A stretch of DNA of 64,000 nucleotides from Bacillota bacterium (GCA_017440275.1 JAFSHN010000050.1:32325-96324), one strand, 5' to 3'. Shown: positions 8,384-17,450, counted from the stretch's first letter. The notes: a model not told the origin generated them from the letters alone. Translations and numbers: made by a program.

Positions 8384-10465
8384 TTAAAATCTTTTACCGA
8401 ACAGTCCCTTTTTAGGAGCGGTTTTCTTTAATAATCTGGCTCTGAATTTTTCCGTTGTTATTCTGTCGAAGCCTGCAGCTTCTGCTGCCCCGAGAGCCTT
8501 ATCAGCTTTTTCATAATAAGATTTGTCGTCGCTATTGTCGCTAAGATACATTAAGCATTCAATATAAGAAACAAAAGTCTCTTTATATGAAGGATCATTT
8601 TTGAGTACATTTACCTTGTCAAGCAACTTACCTTTTTCAAAGTACCATATAGCATTCATGTAGTCCCAGTTAGGATACTTTTTGTTTACAGGGAATTGCT
8701 TGTAAAACTTGCACGCCTCTTGATAAGCAAGGTAATCATCGGGGGCTGTCAGCAAAGCAACTCTCATATCATATTCTTTTTGCTCTTCACCATGTAAAGT
8801 CGTCAAAGGAGCTACCGTATGGATAGTCTTTAAAAGCTTGTTCGCCTCTTCATTAAATGGATCATAGTAAAATACCATTTTGAGTTCGCGCCAAATAAGT
8901 CCGCTCACACTTTTACTAAAGCCTTCATTGTGCTTGAGGATAATTGATTGATTGCCAACACCCTTGCCCCAATCTTTTTGCTCATAAGCCTTCTTCAAAT
9001 GTAATGCGGCATTATGGCAATAGTTCTCAAGGTTACCCGACTTTATTGCATTACATTTTGCAATAATATCCATGTAACCTTTTTCATGAGATCTTTCATT
9101 TGCCTTTGCTAAAACTGCATCCACATTGGTGCTATCAACAAAGTATGCTTCCAAACCAAAAGCTGTAAAAGGCTTTCTTGCCCAGCCTTCATATCTGTAT
9201 TCTGTCACCGCTTCTTTTACTGATGTAACAGGAGTTATAGGTGTAGCCGGGACAGGCTCAGCCTTATGAATCACCGGCTGGACAGGAATTCTTTCCACCT
9301 TCGGAGCAGCTTTTGGTACATTGTCTACACCGACAGTCTCTTCTGCCTGAAAGTCATTAAGCATATTTCCAAATTCAGGACCTACTGACCCTTCATCAAA
9401 GGACCAAGCATTGCCTATAGTTCCTTCCGCAGGTGCAATAGGTTCTACTGACTGGTCGAAACCAGAGCCTACTGTACCTTCAAATCCGGCAAAATCGGCA
9501 GCAATTTCTTCAACTGCTGGTTCGTCGTCTTCTTCTATAGCTACCTTTGGCTGTCCTCCAAACTGAAGTAATGCCATAAGGGCATCTCTCATTGCTTGAG
9601 GAGATTCAAATCTATCCTTTGGATTATGAGCAATCGCCTTTAATACTATAGCCTTAAGTCCGTCACTGCCGTTTGCAGGCATTGGAATAGGCTCGCTTCC
9701 ATTCATACGCTTTGCTCTTGCTTCTTCTTCCTGACCGGCAGTTGGAATTGCAGGAGGTGCCGGCATGAACGGAACTCTTCTGTTATTTAAAATCCAATAC
9801 AGAACCATTCCCAGGGAATACTGGTCTAGAGCAGTCCCCTGTGGCTGGTTGTTATACACTTCAGGTGCCATATAATTATACGTACCGGTTCTTGTTCCAC
9901 CCATTGTACGCTCGATAGATTTAGCAATACCAAAGTCACCCAATTTGTATGTACCATCGTCTGATACGAATAAATTCTGAGGTTTGATATCTCTATGGAT
10001 GATGCCTTTTTCTTTGCAGAGAATGAGGGCATTACAAATATCTATCCCGATTTTGATGACTTGCTGTTCATCTACCGGCATAGCAAGAGCTGCAGCCAGT
10101 GGCTTCAAAAGTTCCATCTTGATATAGATGTCCCAGCCGATGCCATTCTCATCTTGAATGTATCTAACATCTTCACAGTAAACTACGTTTGGGCAGCCCT
10201 TCAGCTGTGCCATCAGGTTATACTCTTTTACGATATCCGCAAGATGATTCTTAAAATGTTCTGTGATGCTGGCATCGTCATAGCCGTTATATCTCAGTTC
10301 CTGGATATCGCTTTTATTCTTTGGAATAGAAAGGACTTTTAATGCTGCCTTATCTATCTGCCCAAAGATATCTCTATGAATTTCATATACCTGGCCAAAG
10401 GAACCACCACCCAGATTGTCGGCAACGTCCCAGTCCGGCCACATTTTCTTGATTTTTTCTATCAT
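8384..10465 (-). CDS. Soluble Ser/Thr protein kinase 1 of the T7SS operon
   Basis: This 693-aa protein is a complete Hanks-type kinase over residues 1 to about 300: G-loop GGGSFGQVY (19-27), Lys43, HRDIKPQN (157-164), DFG (177-179) and APE (200-202). It should therefore be active. Unlike PrkC-type kinases it has no membrane segment and no PASTA domains. A linker at about 325-380 repeats an acidic-Thr/Ser-Gly motif (EGTVG, EGTIG, EGSVG, EETVG). The C-terminal 260 residues are helical, somewhat TPR-like, and unrecognised. It is last gene of the Esx operon and a tandem duplicate of the kinase at 10484-12679. FHA domains of EssC are plausible readers of its phosphosites (inference). Confidence 0.93.
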   Translation of the reverse strand: MIEKIKKMWPDWDVADNLGGGSFGQVYEIHRDIFGQIDKAALKVLSIPKNKSDIQELRYNGYDDASITEHFKNHLADIVKEYNLMAQLKGCPNVVYCEDVRYIQDENGIGWDIYIKMELLKPLAAALAMPVDEQQVIKIGIDICNALILCKEKGIIHRDIKPQNLFVSDDGTYKLGDFGIAKSIERTMGGTRTGTYNYMAPEVYNNQPQGTALDQYSLGMVLYWILNNRRVPFMPAPPAIPTAGQEEEARAKRMNGSEPIPMPANGSDGLKAIVLKAIAHNPKDRFESPQAMRDALMALLQFGGQPKVAIEEDDEPAVEEIAADFAGFEGTVGSGFDQSVEPIAPAEGTIGNAWSFDEGSVGPEFGNMLNDFQAEETVGVDNVPKAAPKVERIPVQPVIHKAEPVPATPITPVTSVKEAVTEYRYEGWARKPFTAFGLEAYFVDSTNVDAVLAKANERSHEKGYMDIIAKCNAIKSGNLENYCHNAALHLKKAYEQKDWGKGVGNQSIILKHNEGFSKSVSGLIWRELKMVFYYDPFNEEANKLLKTIHTVAPLTTLHGEEQKEYDMRVALLTAPDDYLAYQEACKFYKQFPVNKKYPNWDYMNAIWYFEKGKLLDKVNVLKNDPSYKETFVSYIECLMYLSDNSDDKSYYEKADKALGAAEAAGFDRITTEKFRARLLKKTAPKKGLFGKRF

Positions 10466-10483
10466 ATTAAGGTCTCCCTTAAA

Positions 10484-12679
10484 TTAGTTTTTTTCGTAAG
10501 ACACCTTTATATCCAGTTTATGTCCCGGTGATGGTCTTGTGGCTCTGAGTCTTGTTGTATATCCCTCTTTCACCTCAAACTTCACCGGCCCGAATTCGTG
10601 AACAATACGTCCCTTACATTCCGGGTCACTATATGAGTAAATTTTCAAATTTACCTTGTGAGTTTTTCCTATTGTAGCGGAACCGACAACTTTTTCTTCT
10701 TTTCTGCCGCACTTTACAATGTAGTTATTATATTCAGTGACCTTTCCATCTACAATCTTATTGCCGCCGTCTACGGTAAACTTATAGAAGCATCCGTGAG
10801 CCAGCGAGAGCGGTGAATGGCTGTCGTTGAGAGCAGAAAAAATTACGGTTCCCTTCTTTTCTGCCGGTGCAGCTTTTTTAGATTTCCCAAAGAATTCTTC
10901 AACAGTCATCGACGAAGATGGATTATTGTCAAAAATATCTTTGAATATTTCAGCAAAACCTTTTTGAGCCATAGCTTTTTCCAAGTCAACGGAGGAGCTA
11001 TCTACTCCGGTTACCGTAACCGGCGCCCCAAAGTCACTTGATACCTCAACACTCATAGGGGTTTTACTGGTCGGTCTTGTAACCTTGATTTTTGTAGTCT
11101 GCTTTGGTCTCACTTCGAAGTTCATAGGACCGCAGCTGTATGCCGGCTGTCCCGTACAATTAGGATCCTTCGGATCAAACATTTTCACAGTTAGCTGATG
11201 AATCCCGGATTGCGCAGGCAAAGGTGCAAACTGGCTGCCTTCATCACAGGTAATTTTAGGTTCGTTGAAGTAATAGGTTGCTGTATTTCCCTTGTCCACA
11301 TAGAACAGGCACTTGTACCCACTCAGTGAACATGCGGGATCGAATCTGTCTTCTTTCAGAACTTCATAGAAAACCATGCCGTTGTCGGCATTTTCATTTA
11401 TACTGATTGGTTTTAAGCCATGTGCTGCTTTTTCTGCAGGTTTTTGCGGCGGTTCTGCTTTTGGCTTAATTTCTTCAGGATTTTCTTTCTTTGGAATTTC
11501 ATTCTTAACTCCAATTGTGCCTTCCGACTTAAAGTCATCAAATAAATCATTAAATCCTGCAGTAGGGCCTACTGAACCCTCATCAAAGAACCAGGAGTTA
11601 CCTACTGTGCTGTCAGCAATCGGTATTTCTTCCTCCCTCTTTTCGTCTTCAAAACCAAAGTCATCACTAAGGTCCTCAATTACAACCATCGCCGGATCTA
11701 TTGAAGGTTCATAGGATTCCTCAACAAAATCTGCTTCCACTTTTTCTGCAGGTTCTGTAGAAACATAGCCGCTTTCGATTTGTTCAAGCATTCTTAAAGC
11801 ATTCTTTAAGTCTGTCGGAGTAGGAAATCTATCCGCCGGATTCGGTGCAATGGCTCTCATTACGATAGCTTTCAGTTCTTCACTGCCGTGTTTTGGTGCA
11901 GGAGGAACTTCCCCTGACATTCGGCGCTGACGAGCCTGTTCTTCCTGAGTTGCAGTCGGAACTTCCGGAGGTAATGGGAAGAATGGCATTCTTCTTTCAT
12001 TGAGAAGCCAATAAAGCACCATCCCAAGTGAATACTGGTCTGCTGCCGCTCCGTAAGGCTGGTTGTTATACACTTCAGGAGCCATGTAGTTAAAGGTCCC
12101 AGTTTTAGTACCACCCATGGTTCTCTCAGCAGTTTTAGCAATACCAAAGTCCCCAAGCTTAAAGGTACCATCGTCAGATACGAATAAGTTTTGAGGCTTT
12201 ATATCTCTGTGGATGATATTCTTGTCCTTGCAAAGTTCAAGAGCGTTGCAAATATCAATACCTATTTCAATTACCTGCTGCTGGTCAACAGGGTTTTTGA
12301 GTACAGCAATAAGAGGACGCAGCAACTCCATCTTGATATGAATATCCCAGCCGATTCCATCAGGGTGCTGCACATAACGGATATCATCAGAATATACAAC
12401 GTTGGCACAACCCTTAAGTTCTGACATAAGGGCGTATTCTTTGACGATATCCTCAAGGTGGTTTTTAAATCTTTCTGTAATAGATTTCTGGTCATATCCG
12501 TTGTATAAAAGTTCCTGAATGTCACTTTTACTCTTTGGTATGGAAAGTACTTTCAACGCTGCCTTATCTGTATGGCTGAAAATCTTTCTATGTATTTCAT
12601 ATACTGTTCCGAATGTCCCGCTGCCCAGATTGTCGACAACTTCCCAGTCGGGCCACATTTTTTTCACTTTATCAATCAT
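10484..12679 (-). CDS. Soluble Ser/Thr protein kinase 2 with two C-terminal beta domains
   Basis: This 731-aa protein has a kinase domain closely similar to its downstream neighbour: G-loop GSGTFGTVY, Lys43, HRDIKPQN at 157, DFG and APE are all intact. The linker repeats the motif DSTVG / DEGSVG / SEGTIG around residues 358-392. The C-terminus carries two related beta-rich units of about 110 residues (about 450-555 and 615-731), each ending in FEV...TRPS. A third copy is the separate 131-aa protein encoded just upstream. There is no membrane segment. GAGGAA precedes the ATG. A role in phospho-control of the secretion system is inferred from the operon. Confidence 0.93.
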   Translation of the reverse strand: MIDKVKKMWPDWEVVDNLGSGTFGTVYEIHRKIFSHTDKAALKVLSIPKSKSDIQELLYNGYDQKSITERFKNHLEDIVKEYALMSELKGCANVVYSDDIRYVQHPDGIGWDIHIKMELLRPLIAVLKNPVDQQQVIEIGIDICNALELCKDKNIIHRDIKPQNLFVSDDGTFKLGDFGIAKTAERTMGGTKTGTFNYMAPEVYNNQPYGAAADQYSLGMVLYWLLNERRMPFFPLPPEVPTATQEEQARQRRMSGEVPPAPKHGSEELKAIVMRAIAPNPADRFPTPTDLKNALRMLEQIESGYVSTEPAEKVEADFVEESYEPSIDPAMVVIEDLSDDFGFEDEKREEEIPIADSTVGNSWFFDEGSVGPTAGFNDLFDDFKSEGTIGVKNEIPKKENPEEIKPKAEPPQKPAEKAAHGLKPISINENADNGMVFYEVLKEDRFDPACSLSGYKCLFYVDKGNTATYYFNEPKITCDEGSQFAPLPAQSGIHQLTVKMFDPKDPNCTGQPAYSCGPMNFEVRPKQTTKIKVTRPTSKTPMSVEVSSDFGAPVTVTGVDSSSVDLEKAMAQKGFAEIFKDIFDNNPSSSMTVEEFFGKSKKAAPAEKKGTVIFSALNDSHSPLSLAHGCFYKFTVDGGNKIVDGKVTEYNNYIVKCGRKEEKVVGSATIGKTHKVNLKIYSYSDPECKGRIVHEFGPVKFEVKEGYTTRLRATRPSPGHKLDIKVSYEKN

Positions 12680-12697
12680 TTTGTTTCCTCACAAATT

Positions 12698-13093
12698 TTA
12701 GGAATTATATATTTCTTCAGGGATCATAGCCACATCTACATTAAGCTTAGCCGGTATTCCCGTAATTAAAGTGGTCTTTCCCATTTCCGGCCTATAGGCG
12801 GTTATTTTAGTCACATAACCTTCTTTTACTTCAAATTTAATTGTGCCGGATTGAAATGTTGTTGGTGTAATTGCTGCTTTATCAAAAGCACTATGCATGG
12901 AGACACTTACAGTATGAATACCCTGAGGATAATGCTGCGATTCAAGATTGGTATCTCTGTTTTTAAAAGGAACCACGAATTTATCCTTTTTATCAACCTT
13001 AAAACAGTACTGTGCTCCCATAGGCAGCTTTATTAATCTTTTTCCGTCATCTACTACAGCAAAAACTACTTTTACCAGATTTTCTTCTTGCAT
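12698..13093 (-). CDS. Stand-alone beta-domain protein, 131 aa (T7SS operon)
   Basis: There is no named family that I recognise. The sequence is beta-rich and ends IKFEVKEGYVTKITAYRP, which clearly matches VKFEVKEGYTTRLRATRP at the C-terminus of kinase 2. It is therefore a free copy of the domain repeated in that kinase. It has no signal peptide. It lies between the phosphatase gene and kinase 2 with short gaps and a good AGGAGA ribosome site. It could be an adaptor or a kinase substrate that competes with the kinase's own domains; this is inference. Confidence 0.85.
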   Translation of the reverse strand: MQEENLVKVVFAVVDDGKRLIKLPMGAQYCFKVDKKDKFVVPFKNRDTNLESQHYPQGIHTVSVSMHSAFDKAAITPTTFQSGTIKFEVKEGYVTKITAYRPEMGKTTLITGIPAKLNVDVAMIPEEIYNS

Positions 13094-13103
13094 GATTGTC
13101 TCC

Positions 13104-13871
13104 TTAATGAATTTTTGCCAAAATTACGGTCACATTATCTCTGCCACCTTTTTCAAGGGCAGCTTCAATAAGAGCTTCCGTGCATTTTTCACTGCTGTTA
13201 TAATCCAGCATAATTCTCAAAATATCTTCATTGGAAAGCATATCTGTCAGACCATCGCTGCAAATCAAAAAGCGATCGCCCCTCTTCATTTCCAGTTTTA
13301 CAATATATGGCTCCAGCCTGAGCATTTCAGGATCAATTCCAAGATGCTGAGTCAGGCGCGGTCTTCTGTTAATGTTATGTGCCTTAACATGAGCAGCATC
13401 AGTATGGTCCTGAGAAACTTGCATAAGCTGGTTATCCCTCACACAATAAACTCTGCTGTCGCCTAGGTTAAAGGAATACATATAGTCTTTATAAACATAA
13501 AGTCCTGCTACAGTCGACCCCATATGAGTGCACTTGAGTTTTCTCTGCTTGTCAAAAACCTTCTGATTCATAATCAGGCAAAGGCTTTCGAGAAACTCAT
13601 GAACTGAATCGTATGAGTCTGCAGTTTTCAGCAGTTCTTCCACAGAGGCTGCCGCTTCAAAAGAAGCTACTTCACCGTTGTCACCTCCGCCCATACCATC
13701 AAAAACCGCCAGACAAGTACCGCTCTTTATCATACGCTGAAAGCCGACAACCCGAGAAGTTCCCAGGTTATCAGCTTCTAAGTATCCACCGCTAAAATAG
13801 AAATTATCTTCGTTGTTTTCACGAATTTTTCCTACATGACTGCCGCAAGCAGCATCAATCATGCCAATCAT
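13104..13871 (-). CDS. PP2C-family Ser/Thr protein phosphatase
   Basis: This 255-aa protein has the PP2C metal-binding motifs in order: RENNEDNF (residues 17-24), VFDGMGGGDNG, LGDSRVY, CSDGLTD and GGRDNVTVIL. The enzyme removes phosphate from Ser/Thr using two Mn or Mg ions. It lies in the Esx operon immediately upstream of the beta-domain protein and both kinases, so it is the natural opponent of those kinases. Length and motifs are complete, so activity is expected. AGGAGA lies 9 nt before the ATG. Confidence 0.95.
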   Translation of the reverse strand: MIGMIDAACGSHVGKIRENNEDNFYFSGGYLEADNLGTSRVVGFQRMIKSGTCLAVFDGMGGGDNGEVASFEAAASVEELLKTADSYDSVHEFLESLCLIMNQKVFDKQRKLKCTHMGSTVAGLYVYKDYMYSFNLGDSRVYCVRDNQLMQVSQDHTDAAHVKAHNINRRPRLTQHLGIDPEMLRLEPYIVKLEMKRGDRFLICSDGLTDMLSNEDILRIMLDYNSSEKCTEALIEAALEKGGRDNVTVILAKIH

Positions 13872-13873
13872 CT

Positions 13874-14158
13874 TTAGATTTCTCCTTTTTCGTGACCAAG
13901 CTTTCTGATGGCAAGCAATGCTTCCATTGGTCTGAATTCTTCTGTCTTGTAACCTTCGAACAACACTTCGGTTATGTCTGTCATCTGGAAACCAAGCTGA
14001 AGTGCCATATGAACATTGCCGCCCGGATAAGGTACTGCAACATAATCCACAACTTCGTTTGGACGGCTTGATGACTGCTGCAGGTAACCGAAAATCATAA
14101 CCGGCTTTTCAACATTTTTTATTTTTACTACTGAACCAATTGGTAAAATTGTATTCAT
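13874..14158 (-). CDS. DUF4176 family protein (T7SS-associated)
   Basis: This 94-aa protein begins LPIGSVVKIKNVEKPVMIFGY and continues with DYVAVPYPGGN, the pattern of DUF4176 small proteins, which are commonly encoded near Firmicute type VII secretion substrates. No enzymatic motif is visible; it is predicted to be a small beta-rich cytoplasmic protein. It sits between the 459-aa candidate substrate and the phosphatase gene, with a 2-bp gap to the latter. Its role may be as a chaperone or accessory, but this is not established. Confidence 0.85.
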   Translation of the reverse strand: MNTILPIGSVVKIKNVEKPVMIFGYLQQSSSRPNEVVDYVAVPYPGGNVHMALQLGFQMTDITEVLFEGYKTEEFRPMEALLAIRKLGHEKGEI

Positions 14159-14169
14159 AATTGTCTCCT

Positions 14170-15549
14170 TTATTTCTTACCCTTAAGAATATCTACTGTT
14201 TCCTTGCTGAAAATAGAATTCCACACGCGGCTGGCTGTATCTGTGATTCCATTCCATGCATCTTTCGCTGCAGTTTCGATGAATTCACCGGTAGCTTTGT
14301 AAACACCGCCTTGTTCATCTACAAAGTCTCCCACATTTTCAACCCATTCTTTGCCTTCCTTCCAAAGGATTTCAGCATTTTCTACATTATGATCCCAAGC
14401 CTCCTTGGTATCTTTCCAAGCAGTTTTGGAGTAGTTTTTGATAGCTTCTCCCCAGCCGCCGGAATCCTTGACAAAGCTCATCCACTCTTCGCCGCCTTGC
14501 CACATACCTTCCCAAATGCCACCGGCTTTCTCATAATACGTTGAAGCATATTCTTTCATTCCGGGGTCCGGTGAAATCATTCCGTACCAGTCACCTAAAG
14601 CAACATTTCCCATGTCGCCTGCGTCTTTACATCCTTTTTCATCAATGTAATATTCACTTGTACCCGGAATCAGCTTAATGACATCAAACATTTTGTCGCT
14701 TGTAGTGTCCAGAATAGGCTGTGCTGTAAGATTCCAGCCTAATTTTCCAACATTTTCAAAGGTAGGTCCTTCATAAGCGATTTCTGTAACACCTTCAACG
14801 CCGTCTTTGAATAAGTTAAGGCCGTATTTTGTGTACCACTCAACTTTCTTTCCTGTAACGTAATCTGAAGTGTCAATGCCCATAACTTCACAGTATTTTT
14901 CAACAAGCTCATCAACGCCTTCTTCGCCCAGTTTTTCCATGGCACCTTCCCAGTCGCCTTTAATAAGTTTTTCTGTTACATCATAGGCAAGTTCAAAGTC
15001 TTTAATCTTGTCATTTGTTCCTTTTCCAAAAAGACCGTCTGCGCCTTTACCGGTAAGCTTTCTTGCTTTCTTTTGAAGGAGTTCAAGCCAAGCTTCCTGT
15101 GAAGAAGTCAGTTCACCTTCGTAATTGGCTTTAATCTTATCGATTTTATCAAGCCATTCCTTGGCATCTTCTATTGCATCTCCCACCATCTTGTCTCCAA
15201 AGGTGAAATTATACATCGTTCTGGCCTGACTTGTAATATTGGAGATATCTGCGGCCGAACCCCCAATTAACTTGCCTAACGTAGTATCCATTCCGCCAAG
15301 ATCGTGAGCCGCTAAAATTGCCGCATAGCTGCCATTTTCCAACATTTTTGCAACACCGGCAAATCCCTTTTGGGCACTTGAAATCTTACCGGAAAAGTTA
15401 TTGGAAAGGTTAGGACTCCAACTGGCATTCATGCCTTGCAAATCTTTCAGAAGATTATCGAATAACGTTTCGTATTGAGTTTTTAAAGTCATCATCTCCT
15501 GACTTTGCTGCATAAGCAGCTCGGGAGTGAGTTCTAAGTATTCTTTCAT
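14170..15549 (-). CDS. Large WXG-like protein, candidate T7SS substrate
   Basis: This 459-aa protein has a helical N-terminal 100 residues that look like an Esx/WXG-type hairpin with ASWSPNLSNNF in the turn (Trp present, but Pro-Asn where the Gly would be). The remainder is not recognised. It has a Lys/Glu-rich helical middle and a C-terminal third with a Trp every 10-15 residues (for example EGMWQGGEEW, KEGKEWVENVGDF, DAWNGITDTASRVWNSIF). There is no signal peptide. Position and architecture resemble LXG-type substrates with a variable C-terminus, but no toxin motif is seen and no obvious immunity gene is adjacent. Effector or structural status is open. Confidence 0.85.
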   Translation of the reverse strand: MKEYLELTPELLMQQSQEMMTLKTQYETLFDNLLKDLQGMNASWSPNLSNNFSGKISSAQKGFAGVAKMLENGSYAAILAAHDLGGMDTTLGKLIGGSAADISNITSQARTMYNFTFGDKMVGDAIEDAKEWLDKIDKIKANYEGELTSSQEAWLELLQKKARKLTGKGADGLFGKGTNDKIKDFELAYDVTEKLIKGDWEGAMEKLGEEGVDELVEKYCEVMGIDTSDYVTGKKVEWYTKYGLNLFKDGVEGVTEIAYEGPTFENVGKLGWNLTAQPILDTTSDKMFDVIKLIPGTSEYYIDEKGCKDAGDMGNVALGDWYGMISPDPGMKEYASTYYEKAGGIWEGMWQGGEEWMSFVKDSGGWGEAIKNYSKTAWKDTKEAWDHNVENAEILWKEGKEWVENVGDFVDEQGGVYKATGEFIETAAKDAWNGITDTASRVWNSIFSKETVDILKGKK

Positions 15550-15562
15550 TTTATTTCCTCCC

Positions 15563-16069
15563 TTACTTTGTCAGTGATGAAAGTATTCCCTTAAAGTCAC
15601 AGATGTCAACGGATTTATCAAGACCGCCGAGAGTTGCCAATTTGGATTTGTTGTCATTGGCTTCTTTAAGGTATTTAATTGTAGTCTGTCCTATTGCATC
15701 TGTGAAACCGCCGATTACAGGTTCTCCTCCAAAGTCTGCACCTTGAGGAACCAGTGACAGGAACTGACCCAAAGGTCCGTCTACCATGCCCAGCATCTGC
15801 TCAATTTCGTTTTCCACCTGTACGAAGCGATCTGCTGCATATAGAATGTTCTTATAAAACATTTCTGAATTATACTGCATAGTCTCCGCTGCTTTTCTGT
15901 TTTCAATTGTATTTCTATTGATTGAATCACGCTCAGGACAGCCCCAGTCATCGTGGATAACCACTTGATTCAGGCACTGCATGGCGTCAGTCAGATGTGT
16001 ATTGGCACGCTGTGCTATATTTACTGCACTGCGTAATTCTTCTGTATTGATATCAATTAAATATGACAT
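15563..16069 (-). CDS. WXG100-like helical protein, 168 aa
   Basis: This protein has an N-terminal helical hairpin with the turn DDWGCPERD (Trp-Gly rather than Trp-x-Gly), then helical sequence KAAETMQYNSEMFYKNI. Its tail after residue 110 is unlike canonical 100-aa Esx proteins. It is probably a secreted partner or a heterodimer mate of the adjacent WXG100 or of the 459-aa protein. GGAGG is 6 nt before the ATG. It lies between a canonical WXG100 gene and the large candidate substrate, with 12-13 bp gaps. The function is inferred from context only. Confidence 0.82.
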   Translation of the reverse strand: MSYLIDINTEELRSAVNIAQRANTHLTDAMQCLNQVVIHDDWGCPERDSINRNTIENRKAAETMQYNSEMFYKNILYAADRFVQVENEIEQMLGMVDGPLGQFLSLVPQGADFGGEPVIGGFTDAIGQTTIKYLKEANDNKSKLATLGGLDKSVDICDFKGILSSLTK

Positions 16070-16081
16070 ATTTACCTCCGC

Positions 16082-16381
16082 CTAAAATGAGCTTCTGATT
16101 TTTGCAGCACATTCGGTATCCGCAGAATCGAACAAATCCGCTGCCTTTTGTGCATAATTTTTGAATTCGCTGAGTATTTCCACCAGTTTTTCGGCATTAA
16201 CAACATAGTTTCCCATCATTTCACCGAAGGCGTCACTGGCTTCTCCGTGCCAGGTTGCAATAACACTGTCTTTCATGGATGCCATACGATCATTTAATGT
16301 TTCATACTCCTGAATTCTTCCTTCGATTGTATTCGCGAAATTTCTCAATGAATCAATCTCTACTCTTGTTCTCGTACTCAT
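16082..16381 (-). CDS. WXG100 family protein (EsxA-like)
   Basis: This 99-aa, all-helical protein has a central WHG turn (ATWHGEASDAF), the length and pattern of the WXG100 family. Such proteins are secreted as helical-hairpin dimers by the EssC motor and are needed for secretion of larger substrates. Its start codon overlaps the stop of the preceding gene by 1 bp (TAATG). Its ribosome site is provided by the Gly-codon run at the end of that gene, a sign of translational coupling. Confidence 0.93.
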   Translation of the reverse strand: MSTRTRVEIDSLRNFANTIEGRIQEYETLNDRMASMKDSVIATWHGEASDAFGEMMGNYVVNAEKLVEILSEFKNYAQKAADLFDSADTECAAKIRSSF

Positions 16382-16815
16382 TAGAAGCTTCTACCTCCCC
16401 CGCCGCCGGAACCTTTGCCTAAAACATCATTCAAAATTCCGACTACATTATCCTGGCTTGTATACTGATTTGTTCCTGTATGTCCGCTTGAAACACCTGC
16501 GCTGGATGCCTGCTTTGCAATGTGGCTTGCAAGCTGTGCATCTATCTGCTGGTATCTCTTAACTGTAGCACTTATAAGTTGTCTGGACTGAACAAGCTGA
16601 TTGTTGAGTCTGTCAACCTGAGTCTGAAGTTCATAAGCCTTATCTCTGATAGCATCTGCTGTCTGTCCTGTCATTCTTTCCGCCAAATCCATCAACTGAA
16701 GGATTGCACTTCTTGACTGGGCCAGATAGCTTTCCGCTTCCTGTATTCTTCTTATATCGTTTGCCGCTGCCACTTCATCGATAGTAATAGCACCGGACCC
16801 ATCCCTGTATGCCAT
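16381..16815 (-). CDS. Small coiled-coil protein with Gly-rich tail, 144 aa (T7SS operon)
   Basis: The start is set at ATG 16813-16815, because AGGAGA lies 6 nt upstream; the frame is open further upstream but that would overlap the previous gene. The sequence is almost entirely helical (residues 15-110, many Gln, Ala and Leu) and ends in a flexible tail with GKGSGGGGGRSF. I recognise no named family. A helical hairpin of this size beside WXG100 genes suggests an Esx-like secreted or chaperone protein, but no clear WXG turn is seen. Confidence 0.85.
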   Translation of the reverse strand: MAYRDGSGAITIDEVAAANDIRRIQEAESYLAQSRSAILQLMDLAERMTGQTADAIRDKAYELQTQVDRLNNQLVQSRQLISATVKRYQQIDAQLASHIAKQASSAGVSSGHTGTNQYTSQDNVVGILNDVLGKGSGGGGGRSF

Positions 16816-16817
16816 GG

Positions 16818-17450
16818 TTATTCTCCTTTCAGTATCTGCACTGCTTCGGCTGTTGCATCCTCTATGGATGTAACAACAGGTTCGCCCTTGTGGTCTCCTG
16901 CGAAAAGAACCCCGTCTGCTATGCACCAGGTCTGTTCTTTTGCTCCGACCCTCACGATTCCACTCTTAACCTTTACAATATCTGTTATATCGTCTATTGC
17001 CAATTTAGAATCTTCCATCGGATTAGTTGCAGCACCGTCGAATAATGTCTTTGCAAATGCTTCTACTTCTACTAAAGCTTTCTTTTCTATATTCAGAAGG
17101 CCATCTTCCATAGTAATGCAAGTTATGTCGGCATCTTTGAAGTGGAAAAACTTCGTATATGCTTCCTGTTTAGCTCCGTTTCTGAGAACTACCGCCACCG
17201 TTTCCTTTTCTCCAAAGAAAACAGGCCCAAACAATTCTTCAGCCACCGGTTTAACCTTTAGTCTTCCGCTGATGCTTTCTTTCACCAGACCCTTTTCACC
17301 AAGGCCTGCAATTGCATCCTTTTTAGCAACATCAAAGTTTTGCTGCACGTCTTCCATAGCTTGAATGTAGCTATAGTCGATATATTCAGCTTCCATTATT
17401 TCGCCCAGGAAAAACAGTTCTTCGGGACGAATGGTCATTAAGCTTGCCAT
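16818..17450 (-). CDS. Hypothetical T7SS accessory protein, 210 aa
   Basis: This mixed alpha/beta protein begins with the segment MTIRPEELFFLGEIMEAEYI, followed by beta-strand-rich sequence (SISGRLKVKPVAEELF, ETVAVVLRNG). The overall look is compatible with an EspG-like chaperone that binds secreted Esx or PE/PPE-type pairs, but I cannot confirm that by eye. It has no signal peptide or membrane segment. It lies between two Esx-type genes, 2 bp from the next start, and has its own AGGAGAGG ribosome site. I assign no enzymatic role. Confidence 0.82.
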   Translation of the reverse strand: MASLMTIRPEELFFLGEIMEAEYIDYSYIQAMEDVQQNFDVAKKDAIAGLGEKGLVKESISGRLKVKPVAEELFGPVFFGEKETVAVVLRNGAKQEAYTKFFHFKDADITCITMEDGLLNIEKKALVEVEAFAKTLFDGAATNPMEDSKLAIDDITDIVKVKSGIVRVGAKEQTWCIADGVLFAGDHKGEPVVTSIEDATAEAVQILKGE

